From positions 1,116,001 through 1,180,000 of the forward strand of contig NZ_CP024621.1 in the NCBI RefSeq assembly GCF_009846525.1: a stretch of 64,000 nucleotides of DNA, read 5' to 3'. A program made the translations under genes and the position numbers. This document shows, in pieces, positions 1 to 8,820 of the stretch. Each line of letters opens with the position of its first letter. Position 1 is the first letter of the stretch. The notes beneath the pieces were generated by a model. That model was not told the DNA's origin. It made no database searches and saw only the letters and a list, made by a program, of their open reading frames with translations. Origin of the DNA: Halomonas meridiana (lineage in GTDB: Bacteria; Pseudomonadota; Gammaproteobacteria; Pseudomonadales; Halomonadaceae).

Positions 1-519
<519 letters not shown>

Positions 520-539
520 TTCGCTAAGCAACAACCAAG

Positions 540-559
540 CGCCACCGTCAGGTGGCGCA
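540..559 (+). terminator. Hairpin after lpd, without T-tract
   Basis: A perfect 8-bp stem (GCGCCACC / GGTGGCGC) with a 4-base loop lies 20 bases after the lpd stop. No run of T follows, so it may be a processing or attenuation hairpin between lpd and sucC rather than a strong terminator. Confidence 0.4.
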
Positions 560-606
560 ACACTTTCAGCCCTGCACGGTAACTGTTAGGGAATTGAAAG
601 TACGGG

Positions 607-651
607 GATGATCAGTGCTTTGCAGGTAGTCTGTCGAGCCAGCTGATCATC
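607..651 (+). promoter_or_regulatory. Inverted repeat in the sucC leader
   Basis: Two perfect 9-base arms (GATGATCAG at 607-615 and CTGATCATC at 643-651) enclose a 27-base loop, 33 bases before the sucC start. The sucC start itself has only a weak Shine-Dalgarno. A structured leader RNA or a protein operator are both possible. Structured leaders upstream of sucC are known in pseudomonads; whether this one belongs to that class cannot be judged by eye. Confidence 0.3.
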
Positions 652-684
652 GTTCGAGTCACATGCAACCAATGGCATGAATCG

Positions 685-1851
685 ATGAACCTTCACGAGT
701 ATCAAGGCAAACAGCTGTTTGCTGATTATGGTCTGCCAGTGTCCAAAGGCTTTGCCGTGGACACTCCCGAAGAAGCAGTAGAAGCGTGCAAAAAAATCGG
801 CGGTGACATGTGGGTGGTTAAAGCCCAGGTTCACGCTGGTGGCCGCGGTAAAGCGGGCGGCGTTAAGCTGATTAAAGACCCGGCAGAAGCTAAAACCTTC
901 GCCGAGCAGTGGCTGGGTAAAAACCTGGTGACTTACCAGACTGACGAAAAAGGTCAGCCGGTTGCTAAAATTCTGGTAGAGACCTGCACCAACATCGCAG
1001 ACGAGCTCTACCTGGGTGCGGTTGTTGACCGTACTACCCGCCGTGTGGTCTTCATGGCCTCTACCGAAGGCGGTGTTGAGATTGAAACCGTCGCCGAAGA
1101 GACGCCGGAAAAGATCCTCAAAGCTGAAATCGATCCGCTGGTCGGCGCACAGCCCTACCAAGCTCGCGAGCTGGCCTTTGCGCTGGGCCTGGAAGGTGAT
1201 CAGGTGAAGCAGTTCACCAAGATTTTCCTGGGTCTGTCCAAGCTGTTCCACGACAAAGATCTGGCACTTCTTGAGATCAACCCGCTGGTCATCACTGACG
1301 AAGGCAACCTGCACTGCTTGGATGCCAAACTGGGCCTGGATAGCAACGCCCTGTACCGTCACCCGGACCTGCAGGCCATGCGCGATCCTTCCCAGGAAGA
1401 TCAGCGTGAAGCCGACGCGGCGAAGTGGGAACTTAACTACGTCGCCCTCGACGGTAACATTGGTTGCATGGTGAACGGCGCAGGCCTGGCCATGGGCACC
1501 ATGGACATCGTCAACCTGAGTGGCGGCAAACCCGCTAACTTCCTGGACGTTGGCGGCGGCGCGACCAAAGAGCGCGTCGCAGAAGCGTTCAAGATCATCC
1601 TGTCTGACGACAACGTGAAAGCCGTTCTGGTGAACATCTTCGGCGGCATCGTTCGTTGCGACATGATTGCTGAAGGCATCATCGGTGCCGTTGAGCAAGT
1701 GGGCGTTAACGTCCCGGTGGTCGTTCGTCTGGAAGGTAACAACGCTGAATTGGGCGCTGAAAAACTGGCGTCTAGCGGTCTGAACATCATCGCTGCTACC
1801 AGTCTGACCGACGCGGCTCAGCAGGTTGTAAAAGCAGCGGAGGGCAAGTAA
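685..1851 (+). CDS. sucC: Succinate-CoA ligase [ADP-forming] subunit beta
   Basis: The 388-residue protein matches the family length. It starts with [12 protein letters not shown], typical of SucC, has the ATP-grasp glycine-rich stretch [11 protein letters not shown] near residues 51-61, and the [10 protein letters not shown] segment near residue 315 that contacts the alpha subunit and phosphate. With SucD it converts succinyl-CoA to succinate with formation of ATP in the TCA cycle. The last base of the stop codon is the first base of sucD (TAATG), so the two subunits are translationally coupled. The upstream Shine-Dalgarno is weak and the leader contains an inverted repeat. Confidence 0.98.
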   Translation: MNLHEYQGKQLFADYGLPVSKGFAVDTPEEAVEACKKIGGDMWVVKAQVHAGGRGKAGGVKLIKDPAEAKTFAEQWLGKNLVTYQTDEKGQPVAKILVETCTNIADELYLGAVVDRTTRRVVFMASTEGGVEIETVAEETPEKILKAEIDPLVGAQPYQARELAFALGLEGDQVKQFTKIFLGLSKLFHDKDLALLEINPLVITDEGNLHCLDAKLGLDSNALYRHPDLQAMRDPSQEDQREADAAKWELNYVALDGNIGCMVNGAGLAMGTMDIVNLSGGKPANFLDVGGGATKERVAEAFKIILSDDNVKAVLVNIFGGIVRCDMIAEGIIGAVEQVGVNVPVVVRLEGNNAELGAEKLASSGLNIIAATSLTDAAQQVVKAAEGK

Positions 1852-2723
1852 TGAGCATCCTGATCGATAAGAACACCAAGGTCATCTGCCAAGGTTTCAC
1901 CGGTGGCCAGGGCACGTTCCACTCCGAGCAGGCGATTGCCTATGGCACGCAAATGGTCGGTGGTGTTACGCCGGGCAAAGGCGGCCAGACGCACCTGGGC
2001 CTGCCTGTTTTCAACACCGTGAAAGAAGCGGTCGAGAAAACCGGCGCAGAAGCCAGCGTGATCTACGTACCGGCACCGTTCTGCAAAGACTCGATCCTTG
2101 AAGCTGCGAACGCTGGCATCAAGCTGATCGTGTGCATCACCGAAGGCATCGCGACCCTCGATATGCTCGACGCAAAAGTAAAATGCGACGAGCTGGGCGT
2201 ACGCCTGATCGGCCCGAACTGCCCGGGTGTGATCACTCCCGGTGAGTGCAAAATCGGTATCATGCCGGGTCACATCCACCAGCCGGGCCGCGTTGGTATC
2301 GTTTCCCGCTCTGGTACTCTGACCTATGAAGCCGTTAAGCAGACCACTGACCACGGTTTCGGTCAGTCTACCTGTGTCGGTATCGGCGGCGACCCGATTC
2401 CGGGTTCTAACTTCATCGACATCCTGGAGATGTTCGAGAAGGACCCGAAAACCGAAGCGATCGTGATGATCGGTGAAATCGGCGGCACCGCCGAAGAAGA
2501 AGCCGCGGCTTACATCAAGGCCAACGTTTCAAAGCCGGTGGTTTCCTACATTGCCGGTGTCACTGCACCTCCTGGCAAGCGTATGGGCCACGCGGGCGCC
2601 ATCATCTCTGGCGGTAAAGGTACTGCCGATGAGAAATTTGCGGCTCTTGAAGACGCCGGTGTGAAAACCGTTCGCTCTTTGGCGCAAATTGGCGACGCGC
2701 TGAAGGAAGTAACCGGCTGGTAA
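1851..2723 (+). CDS. sucD: Succinate-CoA ligase subunit alpha
   Basis: The 290-residue protein has the N-terminal CoA-binding Rossmann fold ([11 protein letters not shown] near residue 15), the GPNCPG motif around residue 122, and the phosphohistidine region RMGHAGAI with the active-site histidine at residue 247. This subunit carries the CoA site and the phosphorylated histidine of the SucCD ligase. It overlaps the sucC stop by one base and is followed by a clear intrinsic terminator, so it is the last gene of the lpd-sucCD transcription unit. Confidence 0.98.
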   Translation: MSILIDKNTKVICQGFTGGQGTFHSEQAIAYGTQMVGGVTPGKGGQTHLGLPVFNTVKEAVEKTGAEASVIYVPAPFCKDSILEAANAGIKLIVCITEGIATLDMLDAKVKCDELGVRLIGPNCPGVITPGECKIGIMPGHIHQPGRVGIVSRSGTLTYEAVKQTTDHGFGQSTCVGIGGDPIPGSNFIDILEMFEKDPKTEAIVMIGEIGGTAEEEAAAYIKANVSKPVVSYIAGVTAPPGKRMGHAGAIISGGKGTADEKFAALEDAGVKTVRSLAQIGDALKEVTGW

Positions 2724-2749
2724 GCCGCGCATTTTCTTCGTGACGCTGA

Positions 2750-2776
2750 AAAGGGCACCTTCGGGTGCCCTTTTTG
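2750..2776 (+). terminator. Rho-independent terminator after sucD
   Basis: A perfect 9-bp stem (AAGGGCACC / GGTGCCCTT) with a TTCG tetraloop runs into a T-tract ending at 2775. It closes the lpd-sucCD operon 27 bases after the sucD stop. Confidence 0.9.
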
Positions 2777-2809
2777 CGTTTGAGGAGGTTAAGTCAAGCG
2801 GTGAGGTGG

Positions 2810-3856
2810 CTAGCGCTGACGCAGCATGCGCGCGCTGTAGAGCAGTAGCAGCGGCGCGCCAGCGGCAAGATACAAGTGGTAGCTAATCAGCCGCCAAACC
2901 AACACGGCGGCAGCGGCCTGCTCCCGGCCCATCAAGGGAAGCAACAGGCTTCCGACCCCCACTTCAGCCGCTCCTGCGCCGCCAGGCAGAAAGCTGAATT
3001 GGCTGGCGGCCATGGCCAGCATCTGAGTTAAAAACGTCCAGAGCCAGTCGGCATGCCCCCCGATGCCAATCACCGCTAGGTAAAGCAAGCTGTAGCGCAG
3101 CAGCCAGTGTAGGGTTGTGAGTGCCAGCATCGCTGCCAATGTGGCTTTGGGTAGCGCCAGCGTCATACGCAGCGCATGGCGACAGCGTAACAGCCGCCGG
3201 ACCAGCCAGCGCTTGCGGCTAGGGCGTAGCCAGGCCAGCCACTGGCGTCGAGTACGCAGCAGCTTGGGTAAGTACCCCATCATCAGCGAGACGCCCGCCG
3301 CTAGCAGCGCCAATCCCAGTAACGAGAGCTGAACCAGCCCCTGGTGTGGCCACTGGGCATCCCCGAAAACCGACATCGCCACCAAACCGCTCAGCATCAG
3401 CAGAAAGAACAGCAGGTCGCACCCCTGGTCGATGAGAAATACGGCGGTGCCTTTTGAGGGCGAAAATCCCCGCTGGGCAAGTAGTAACAGCAGAGTGGCC
3501 GGGCCGCCGCTACCGCCTGGCGTCGCGCAGAGCGCGCACTTCGCTGCCAGCTCGATGCCCAGCGCGCCCCTCTGCCCAAGCTGGCCAGCGCGGCCGTTCA
3601 GCATCAGGCGTAGCCGAGCAGCGTTCAAGTTCCAGCACAGCGCGGCCATGGCGATCATCAGGACCAGTAGGCCAATGGGAAACTGCGCCACATGCTCAAA
3701 CGCTTGGCTGCCCCCTGCAAGCGATGTGAGCACCAGCGGCGCTACCAGGGCAACCAGCAGTAGAACGCCGTGTAGCGGACGAAAGCGCAGCAGCCGTTGA
3801 GGTTTAGCGGCGGACGACACGGGCATCGGGCTGTTCGAGTCCGCATAGATCGACAT
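2810..3856 (-). CDS. UPF0104/AglD-like multi-pass membrane protein (flippase/LPG-synthase TM family)
   Basis: The 348-residue protein is very hydrophobic, with about eight predicted membrane segments, the first near residues 28-50. Its overall pattern, including the GGxGG and FLPGGAGAAEVG stretches, resembles the lysylphosphatidylglycerol-synthetase TM region (UPF0104), whose members lack the soluble aminoacyl-transfer domain and are thought to handle lipids or lipid-linked sugars in the inner membrane. It overlaps the 3' end of the upstream glycosyltransferase gene by 53 bases on the same strand, so the two are probably co-translated. The exact start is uncertain: a second ATG lies ten codons further in and neither has a clear Shine-Dalgarno. 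The substrate is unknown. Confidence 0.8.
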   Translation of the reverse strand: MSIYADSNSPMPVSSAAKPQRLLRFRPLHGVLLLVALVAPLVLTSLAGGSQAFEHVAQFPIGLLVLMIAMAALCWNLNAARLRLMLNGRAGQLGQRGALGIELAAKCALCATPGGSGGPATLLLLLAQRGFSPSKGTAVFLIDQGCDLLFFLLMLSGLVAMSVFGDAQWPHQGLVQLSLLGLALLAAGVSLMMGYLPKLLRTRRQWLAWLRPSRKRWLVRRLLRCRHALRMTLALPKATLAAMLALTTLHWLLRYSLLYLAVIGIGGHADWLWTFLTQMLAMAASQFSFLPGGAGAAEVGVGSLLLPLMGREQAAAAVLVWRLISYHLYLAAGAPLLLLYSARMLRQR

Positions 3857-4922
3857 AGTGCGTCAGCAGCGAGCCAATGACGCTGTCCCAGCTAAACTGG
3901 CGCTCCACAAAATGGCGCGCGTAGCGTCCGCTGGCGGCAATATCGTTGCTAAACAGCGCGGAGCAGGCGTCCGCCATCGCGTCCGGGTCAAGCGGCTGGC
4001 AAAGCACGCCCGCGCCCAGCGGCACGTTCTCGATCAGCGCGCCTGCCCGCGCGCCAATCACCGGCAGGCCGCTGGCCATCGCTTCCTGGGCCACCAGCCC
4101 AAAGGTTTCGCGGGTGCCCGCATGCAGCAGCGCATCGCTACTGGCAAGCGCGCGGGCCACTTCATGGCTACCGCAGCAGCGATTGACCACCGTGACATTG
4201 CTAGGTACTTGAGTCGGCATGCCCGGTCCCATTAGCAGCAGGTGGTAGTCGCTGCCAAGCGCCCGCATGGTGGCGAGTAGTACGTCGATATTCTTTTCTC
4301 GGGAAAAGCGGCCGACAAAGATCAGCAGCTTTTTATCCGCAGGAATACCCATGGCCGTACGGAACCCGGGGTCGCGCCGTGAAGGGTGAAACTGCTCTAA
4401 ATCAACCCCTAACGACTGCACGCGCACGTTGGGCACGCCCCACTCGGTGAGTCGGTTGGCCATCGCATGGCAGGGAGCCAGCACGCTATCAAAGCGCTGG
4501 TACAGGTCCACCACGTAGCGAATTAGCCGTTGGCGAACATGGCGGCCAAAACGGTCGCCCATCAAGTGGGGTAAATCGGAGTGGTAGAAACCCACCACCG
4601 GCACGCCCAAGCGCTGGCCAGCCTCCAGCGCTGCCCAAGCGGTAACGTAAGGGTCGCCTGCTTCGATTAACGTGGGGGAGAGGTCTACCAAGGCATCACG
4701 CCAAGGGCGGCGGCGCAGCGGGAATCGATAGCCTTGCCCAAGAGGCAGATGCAGCGCTGGTAGCGTGTGGTGGTCGCCCAAACTATCACGCTCAGCCCCT
4801 GGCACCAGCAGGCTGGTACGGAGGTTGGGTGTGCGCGAGAGGACGCGATGCTTGGCCTGTAAATAGGTGCGAACGCCGCCGCTTGCCGGGGCGTGGAACA
4901 TGGTCACATCGGCGATGTGCAA
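3804..4922 (-). CDS. Glycosyltransferase, GT4-type (GT-B fold)
   Basis: The 372-residue protein has the two GT-B halves: an N-terminal acceptor domain starting DVTMFHAPASGGVRTY, and a nucleotide-sugar domain with FVGRFSREKNIDVL near residue 200 and the EX7E-type region TRETFGLVAQEAMASG near residue 280. Such enzymes retain the anomeric configuration when moving a hexose from a nucleotide or GDP donor. The start is TTG at 4922, preceded by a strong GGAGG at about 6 bases, which supports it over an internal ATG. It precedes and overlaps a flippase-like membrane protein gene, suggesting a glycolipid that is made and then moved across the inner membrane; that role is inference. Confidence 0.88.
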   Translation of the reverse strand: MHIADVTMFHAPASGGVRTYLQAKHRVLSRTPNLRTSLLVPGAERDSLGDHHTLPALHLPLGQGYRFPLRRRPWRDALVDLSPTLIEAGDPYVTAWAALEAGQRLGVPVVGFYHSDLPHLMGDRFGRHVRQRLIRYVVDLYQRFDSVLAPCHAMANRLTEWGVPNVRVQSLGVDLEQFHPSRRDPGFRTAMGIPADKKLLIFVGRFSREKNIDVLLATMRALGSDYHLLLMGPGMPTQVPSNVTVVNRCCGSHEVARALASSDALLHAGTRETFGLVAQEAMASGLPVIGARAGALIENVPLGAGVLCQPLDPDAMADACSALFSNDIAASGRYARHFVERQFSWDSVIGSLLTHYVDLCGLEQPDARVVRR

Positions 4923-5012
4923 GGTAACCTCCGAGCCACATGAGTGTCATCGAATTACCTTAGGGTAGAAATAAGTCAGTTCTGCGACAACGTCACCGCG
5001 CGGCGGAAATAA

Positions 5013-5039
5013 AAACGCCACGGCATGGCCGTGGCGTTT
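5013..5039 (-). terminator. Rho-independent terminator of rnb
   Basis: A stem of at least 10 bp (ACGCCACGGC / GCCGTGGCGT) with a 3-base loop is followed on the minus strand by a run of T. It lies about 30 bases after the rnb stop. Confidence 0.85.
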
Positions 5040-5067
5040 AGCGCTTGCTGGCAAATGCCCCGTGGGT

Positions 5068-7008
5068 TTAGGCAGCGGGTTTGGCAACCAGCGAGCGCGT
5101 CTCTTCGCGGGCTTCCGTGAGCGATACGCGCAGGCTATCGCCCAGCTTGAAGCGCTCTTCGCCTTCGATCTGAATGCGGCCCTCTTTGTCATCGATGACC
5201 ACTTTATCGCGGTCGCTGTGCATCAAGGGGGCGGGCACGAACGCCGTCGCGCCGTTCTCGATCAGGCGAACCCGCATGCCGCCACGGTTGATCGCCATGA
5301 TCTCTGCGTCAAAGGTGTCCTGATTCTGCGCGGCTGGAGTCAGGTAGCGCACGTAGAGCCAATCTTTCACGTCGCGCTCGGCCATGCGGTTCAGGCGGCG
5401 GCGCTCGGTGAGCTGCTCGGTGAGCTGCTGGCTGGCTTCTGCCGGTGCCTGCTCGCCCTTCAGCACGCGCTTGATCAAGCGGTGATTGACCATATCGCCA
5501 TACTTACGAATCGGCGAGGTCCAGGTGGCGTAGGCGGGCAGCCCTAGGCCGAAGTGCGGGCCAGGCTGGGCTGACATGCTGGTGAAGCCCTGGAAACGGC
5601 GCAGGCGCGCATCCAGCCAAGCGTCGTCGCGGCTCTCAAGCGCACGCTTCAGCTCTTTATAGTGGGCAAGCTCGGTGAGCGCTTCCTGAGCCACTTCGAT
5701 GTCCTGAGTCGCCAGGAACTCTTGTGCCGCTTCGGCTTTTTCCGGCTCGAAAGCGCGGTGCACGTTGAAGATGCCGTGGCCGATATGGCTGGCCAGGAAG
5801 TCCGCACAGCAGGCGTTGGCAGCAATCATCGACTCTTCGATCATGCGGTTGGCAATGCGGCGGTCTTCGGTATGAATCCCCAGCACGTTGCCCGCTTCAT
5901 CCAGCTCGAACACGTAATCAGGACGATCTTTAAATACCAGCGCGTGCTCGTTACGCCACGCGGTACGGGCTTCGGTCAGCTCACGCAGGGCGTGTAGCTG
6001 CTCGGCAATAGTATCTGCCGGTGCCCAGTCGCCTTGGCCTTCAATCCAGTCAGAGACGCGCTCGTACACCAGCTTAGCGTGGGACTTCACGTTGGCCGCG
6101 AAGAAGCGGTAGTCGCCCAGGCTGCCGTCGGCGTTAATGTTCAGCGTGCAGGCTAGGGCAGGGCGCTCTTGGCCTTCCCACAGCGAGCAAAGATCATCCG
6201 CCAACTGCTCGGGCAGCATGGTCACGTTCTGGCCCGGCAGGTACACGGTAAATGCACGGACGCGGGCTTCCAGGTCAGCAGCGTGGCCCTCTTCCACATA
6301 AGCGGTGGGGTCGGCAATCGCCACGCTCAGTTGCCAGCCGCCTTCCGGGCGTGCCACTACGTGCAGCGCGTCATCCATATCGCGGGTTTTTTCACCGTCG
6401 ATCGTGAAGTACGGCTGCTCGGTGAGGTCTTCACGGGTGAGGCCTTCATCGTGCAGCGGCCAGTCGCTGCCGGCATCCGGGCACTCTTGCTCCAGCGCGT
6501 GGCGAGCAAGCGTCACGCGCCACGGCACGGCCGGGTTATCGGCTTTGGCCACTAGCTCATCAATCTGAGTGAAGAAGCCGCGGTCGTTCTCTTTTAGCGG
6601 GTGACGCACCAAACGCGCCACGACCCAATCGCCGTCGGCAATCGAGTCTTCATCCAGGCTGTTTTTGATGCGTGCTTTTAGAACGTTGCGAATCGAGGGG
6701 TGATCCGGCACCACCGCGAGGCGGCCTTCGCGCTTTTGCACGCGAGCAACGAAGCGGTCTAAACCGGCTTCAATAAGCTTTTCAGGCTCAACCGACTTTT
6801 TATCACCGTTCTCGTGAATCACGGCTTCCACACGGTCGCCGTGCAGGACCTGTTTCATGGCGGGGGGCGGCACGAAATAGGATTCGCCGCTATCAGTTTC
6901 AAGAAAACCAAAGCCTTTTTCTGTGGCTTTGATCACCCCTTCAGCGCGCGGGGTGGTTTCACGGATCTGTTGCTTGAGCTGGGCAAGCAGGGAGTTGTTT
7001 TGAAGCAT
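5068..7008 (-). CDS. rnb: Exoribonuclease II
   Basis: The protein of 646 residues from the chosen start matches E. coli RNase II in length. It begins MLQNNSLLAQLKQQI, has an N-terminal cold-shock domain (GVIKATEKGFGFLE), the central RNB domain with the catalytic acidic cluster in TRDMDDALHV near residue 210, and a C-terminal S1 domain. RNase II degrades single-stranded RNA processively from the 3' end and acts in mRNA turnover. The frame stays open to 7068, but the extra 20 residues do not look like the family and have no better ribosome site, so the ATG at 7008 is preferred. It is monocistronic, with its own terminator. Confidence 0.95.
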   Translation of the reverse strand: MLQNNSLLAQLKQQIRETTPRAEGVIKATEKGFGFLETDSGESYFVPPPAMKQVLHGDRVEAVIHENGDKKSVEPEKLIEAGLDRFVARVQKREGRLAVVPDHPSIRNVLKARIKNSLDEDSIADGDWVVARLVRHPLKENDRGFFTQIDELVAKADNPAVPWRVTLARHALEQECPDAGSDWPLHDEGLTREDLTEQPYFTIDGEKTRDMDDALHVVARPEGGWQLSVAIADPTAYVEEGHAADLEARVRAFTVYLPGQNVTMLPEQLADDLCSLWEGQERPALACTLNINADGSLGDYRFFAANVKSHAKLVYERVSDWIEGQGDWAPADTIAEQLHALRELTEARTAWRNEHALVFKDRPDYVFELDEAGNVLGIHTEDRRIANRMIEESMIAANACCADFLASHIGHGIFNVHRAFEPEKAEAAQEFLATQDIEVAQEALTELAHYKELKRALESRDDAWLDARLRRFQGFTSMSAQPGPHFGLGLPAYATWTSPIRKYGDMVNHRLIKRVLKGEQAPAEASQQLTEQLTERRRLNRMAERDVKDWLYVRYLTPAAQNQDTFDAEIMAINRGGMRVRLIENGATAFVPAPLMHSDRDKVVIDDKEGRIQIEGEERFKLGDSLRVSLTEAREETRSLVAKPAA

Positions 7009-7189
7009 GTGTTCAATCAGTTGGCGAGAGTAGGTTGCCACTATACGGATTCCCACTGGCCGCGCCAATCGTTGCCCCTGGGGAAGTGGCGATGGCGACG
7101 GCAGGTCAATGACTTACTTACGGTTGGCTGAATCGGTTAAGCTGAGCGAACTGCCACGCTAACCCTGCTAACGCACAAGGAGCGCTTTG

Positions 7190-7987
7190 ATGACCCCTCG
7201 CCTGATCGTTTCTGACCTGGACGGTACGTTGCTGGGCAGCGACCACCGGTTACATGACAGCACCGTGGAGGTGCTCCAAGAGTTGGTTCGGCAGGGGCAC
7301 CATTTGGCGCTGGCCTCTGGCCGCCACTACCACGATATGCGCGTCTTCCGCGATGAGCTGGGCGTGCCTGCTCACCTGATTAGCACCAACGGGGCTTACA
7401 CCCACGACCCGGACGATGGCTTGGTGAGCGCGTCGCACCTCAACCCGGATCACGCCCACACGCTGATTCATTTACCCCGGCCGCCCCAAGTGCGCCTCAG
7501 CCTTTACCGCGAAGCGGGCTGGCATGTGGAGGCCGAAGCGCCGCACTTGCTTTCATTACACGCCTCGACGGGCTTTCGCTATGAGGTCGTGCCACCGGAG
7601 CAGATGGACGCCAACGGCGTGGGTAAAGTGCTCTATTTAGGCGACCCGGACGCGCTCGCAGAATTGGAGGCTCAGGCCCAAGCGGCGCATGGCGATGGGC
7701 TCCACATTACCTACTCTACGGTGGACTCGCTAGAGATCATGGCGGGCGGGGTGAATAAAGGCGTGGCGCTAGCGGCGTTGCTGGAGTCGCTTGGGCTCAC
7801 CGCCGCCGACTGCCTGGCCTTTGGCGATAACCTCAACGACACCGAAATGCTCACCCTGGCAGGTGAGGCCCAGGTGATGGCCAACGCCCATCCGGCGCTG
7901 TTTGATCGCGTGCCAGACGCCCAGCGGATCGGCCACCACGGCGAAGCAGCGGTGGCGTTATTCCTTAAGCAGCGCTTTGGGCTTTAG
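7190..7987 (+). CDS. Cof-type HAD-IIB phosphatase
   Basis: The 265-residue protein carries the HAD motifs: I, VSDLDGTLL with two Asp at the N-terminus; III, NKGVALAALL; IV, FGDNLNDTEML near residue 212. The large cap inserted between motifs I and III is the type IIB form. These enzymes dephosphorylate small phosphorylated metabolites such as sugar phosphates or cofactors; the substrate cannot be told from sequence. The ATG at 7190 is preferred over the adjacent TTG because CAAGGAG lies about 8 bases before it. The gene is divergent from rnb. Confidence 0.92.
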   Translation: MTPRLIVSDLDGTLLGSDHRLHDSTVEVLQELVRQGHHLALASGRHYHDMRVFRDELGVPAHLISTNGAYTHDPDDGLVSASHLNPDHAHTLIHLPRPPQVRLSLYREAGWHVEAEAPHLLSLHASTGFRYEVVPPEQMDANGVGKVLYLGDPDALAELEAQAQAAHGDGLHITYSTVDSLEIMAGGVNKGVALAALLESLGLTAADCLAFGDNLNDTEMLTLAGEAQVMANAHPALFDRVPDAQRIGHHGEAAVALFLKQRFGL

Positions 7988-8103
7988 CATTTGTCGCTGT
8001 CATTTTCGCTCTGCCACCTTAGTCGATAGCCGCTTGCGGTAGGCGGAGCGCTCCACCATCATCTAGCCCTTAAAACGATAATAACTTAGGGGCGCTTTCC
8101 ACG

Positions 8104-8820
8104 ATGACAACCACGCCTGCGACCTTGATGGTGGTCGACGATGACCCGGAAATTCGCGAGCTGCTGGCGGATTACCTGGGGCGGCACGGTTACCACGTGC
8201 TGACCGCAGAGGGGGCGAATGCGCTCTACCAACAGCTTGCCGAACACACGCCGGATTTACTGATCGTCGATGTGATGATGCCGGGGGATGACGGTTTTAC
8301 CATCTGCCGTGAGCTCCGCAAAACCAACGACACCCCCATCATCATGCTCACCGCCAGCGCTGACGATACCGACCGTATCTTGGGGCTGGAATTAGGGGCC
8401 GACGACTATATCGGCAAACCCTTCAATCCCCGCGAGCTGCTTGCGCGCATTAAAGCGGTACTACGCCGCACGCGCCCGGCGGCCGCCCCTCATGAAGCGC
8501 GCTGGGTACGCTTTGGTGAGTGGCAGCTCGACCGAATGACGCGGGAATTAGTGGATCACACCGGTGAGCGCACCGCGCTTTCCGGGGCAGATTTTCAGCT
8601 GCTCCAGGTGTTTTTAGAGCGCCCCGCCCAGGTGATTACTCGCGATGATCTCTACACCCTGACCCGTGGCCGCGATGCGCCGCCGTTGGACCGCTCGATT
8701 GACGTGCACGTGTGTCGGCTACGTCAGCGGTTAGGTGAAGATGCCCAGCATTCACAGCTGATTCGTACCGTACGCGGGGCGGGCTACGTGCTCACGGCCA
8801 GGGTAGATGCGGCGTCGTGA
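8104..8820 (+). CDS. OmpR/PhoB-family response regulator, GltR-like
   Basis: The 238-residue protein has an N-terminal receiver domain with the acidic pocket around residues 12-14, the phosphoacceptor Asp56 (LLIVDVMMPG), and Lys105 in GKPFNPREL. A winged-helix DNA-binding domain occupies roughly residues 140-235, ending in RTVRGAGYVLT, typical of OmpR-type regulators. Its stop overlaps the start of the kinase gene (GTGA). The position directly upstream of a sugar ABC importer suggests it controls that operon, like GltR beside gts genes in Pseudomonas; the target is inferred. Confidence 0.93.
   Translation: MTTTPATLMVVDDDPEIRELLADYLGRHGYHVLTAEGANALYQQLAEHTPDLLIVDVMMPGDDGFTICRELRKTNDTPIIMLTASADDTDRILGLELGADDYIGKPFNPRELLARIKAVLRRTRPAAAPHEARWVRFGEWQLDRMTRELVDHTGERTALSGADFQLLQVFLERPAQVITRDDLYTLTRGRDAPPLDRSIDVHVCRLRQRLGEDAQHSQLIRTVRGAGYVLTARVDAAS

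Noticed and set aside
586-1698. Long open frame (370 codons) antisense to sucC
   Set aside because: It mirrors the codon bias of sucC, has no ribosome site and resembles no protein; a shadow of a real gene.
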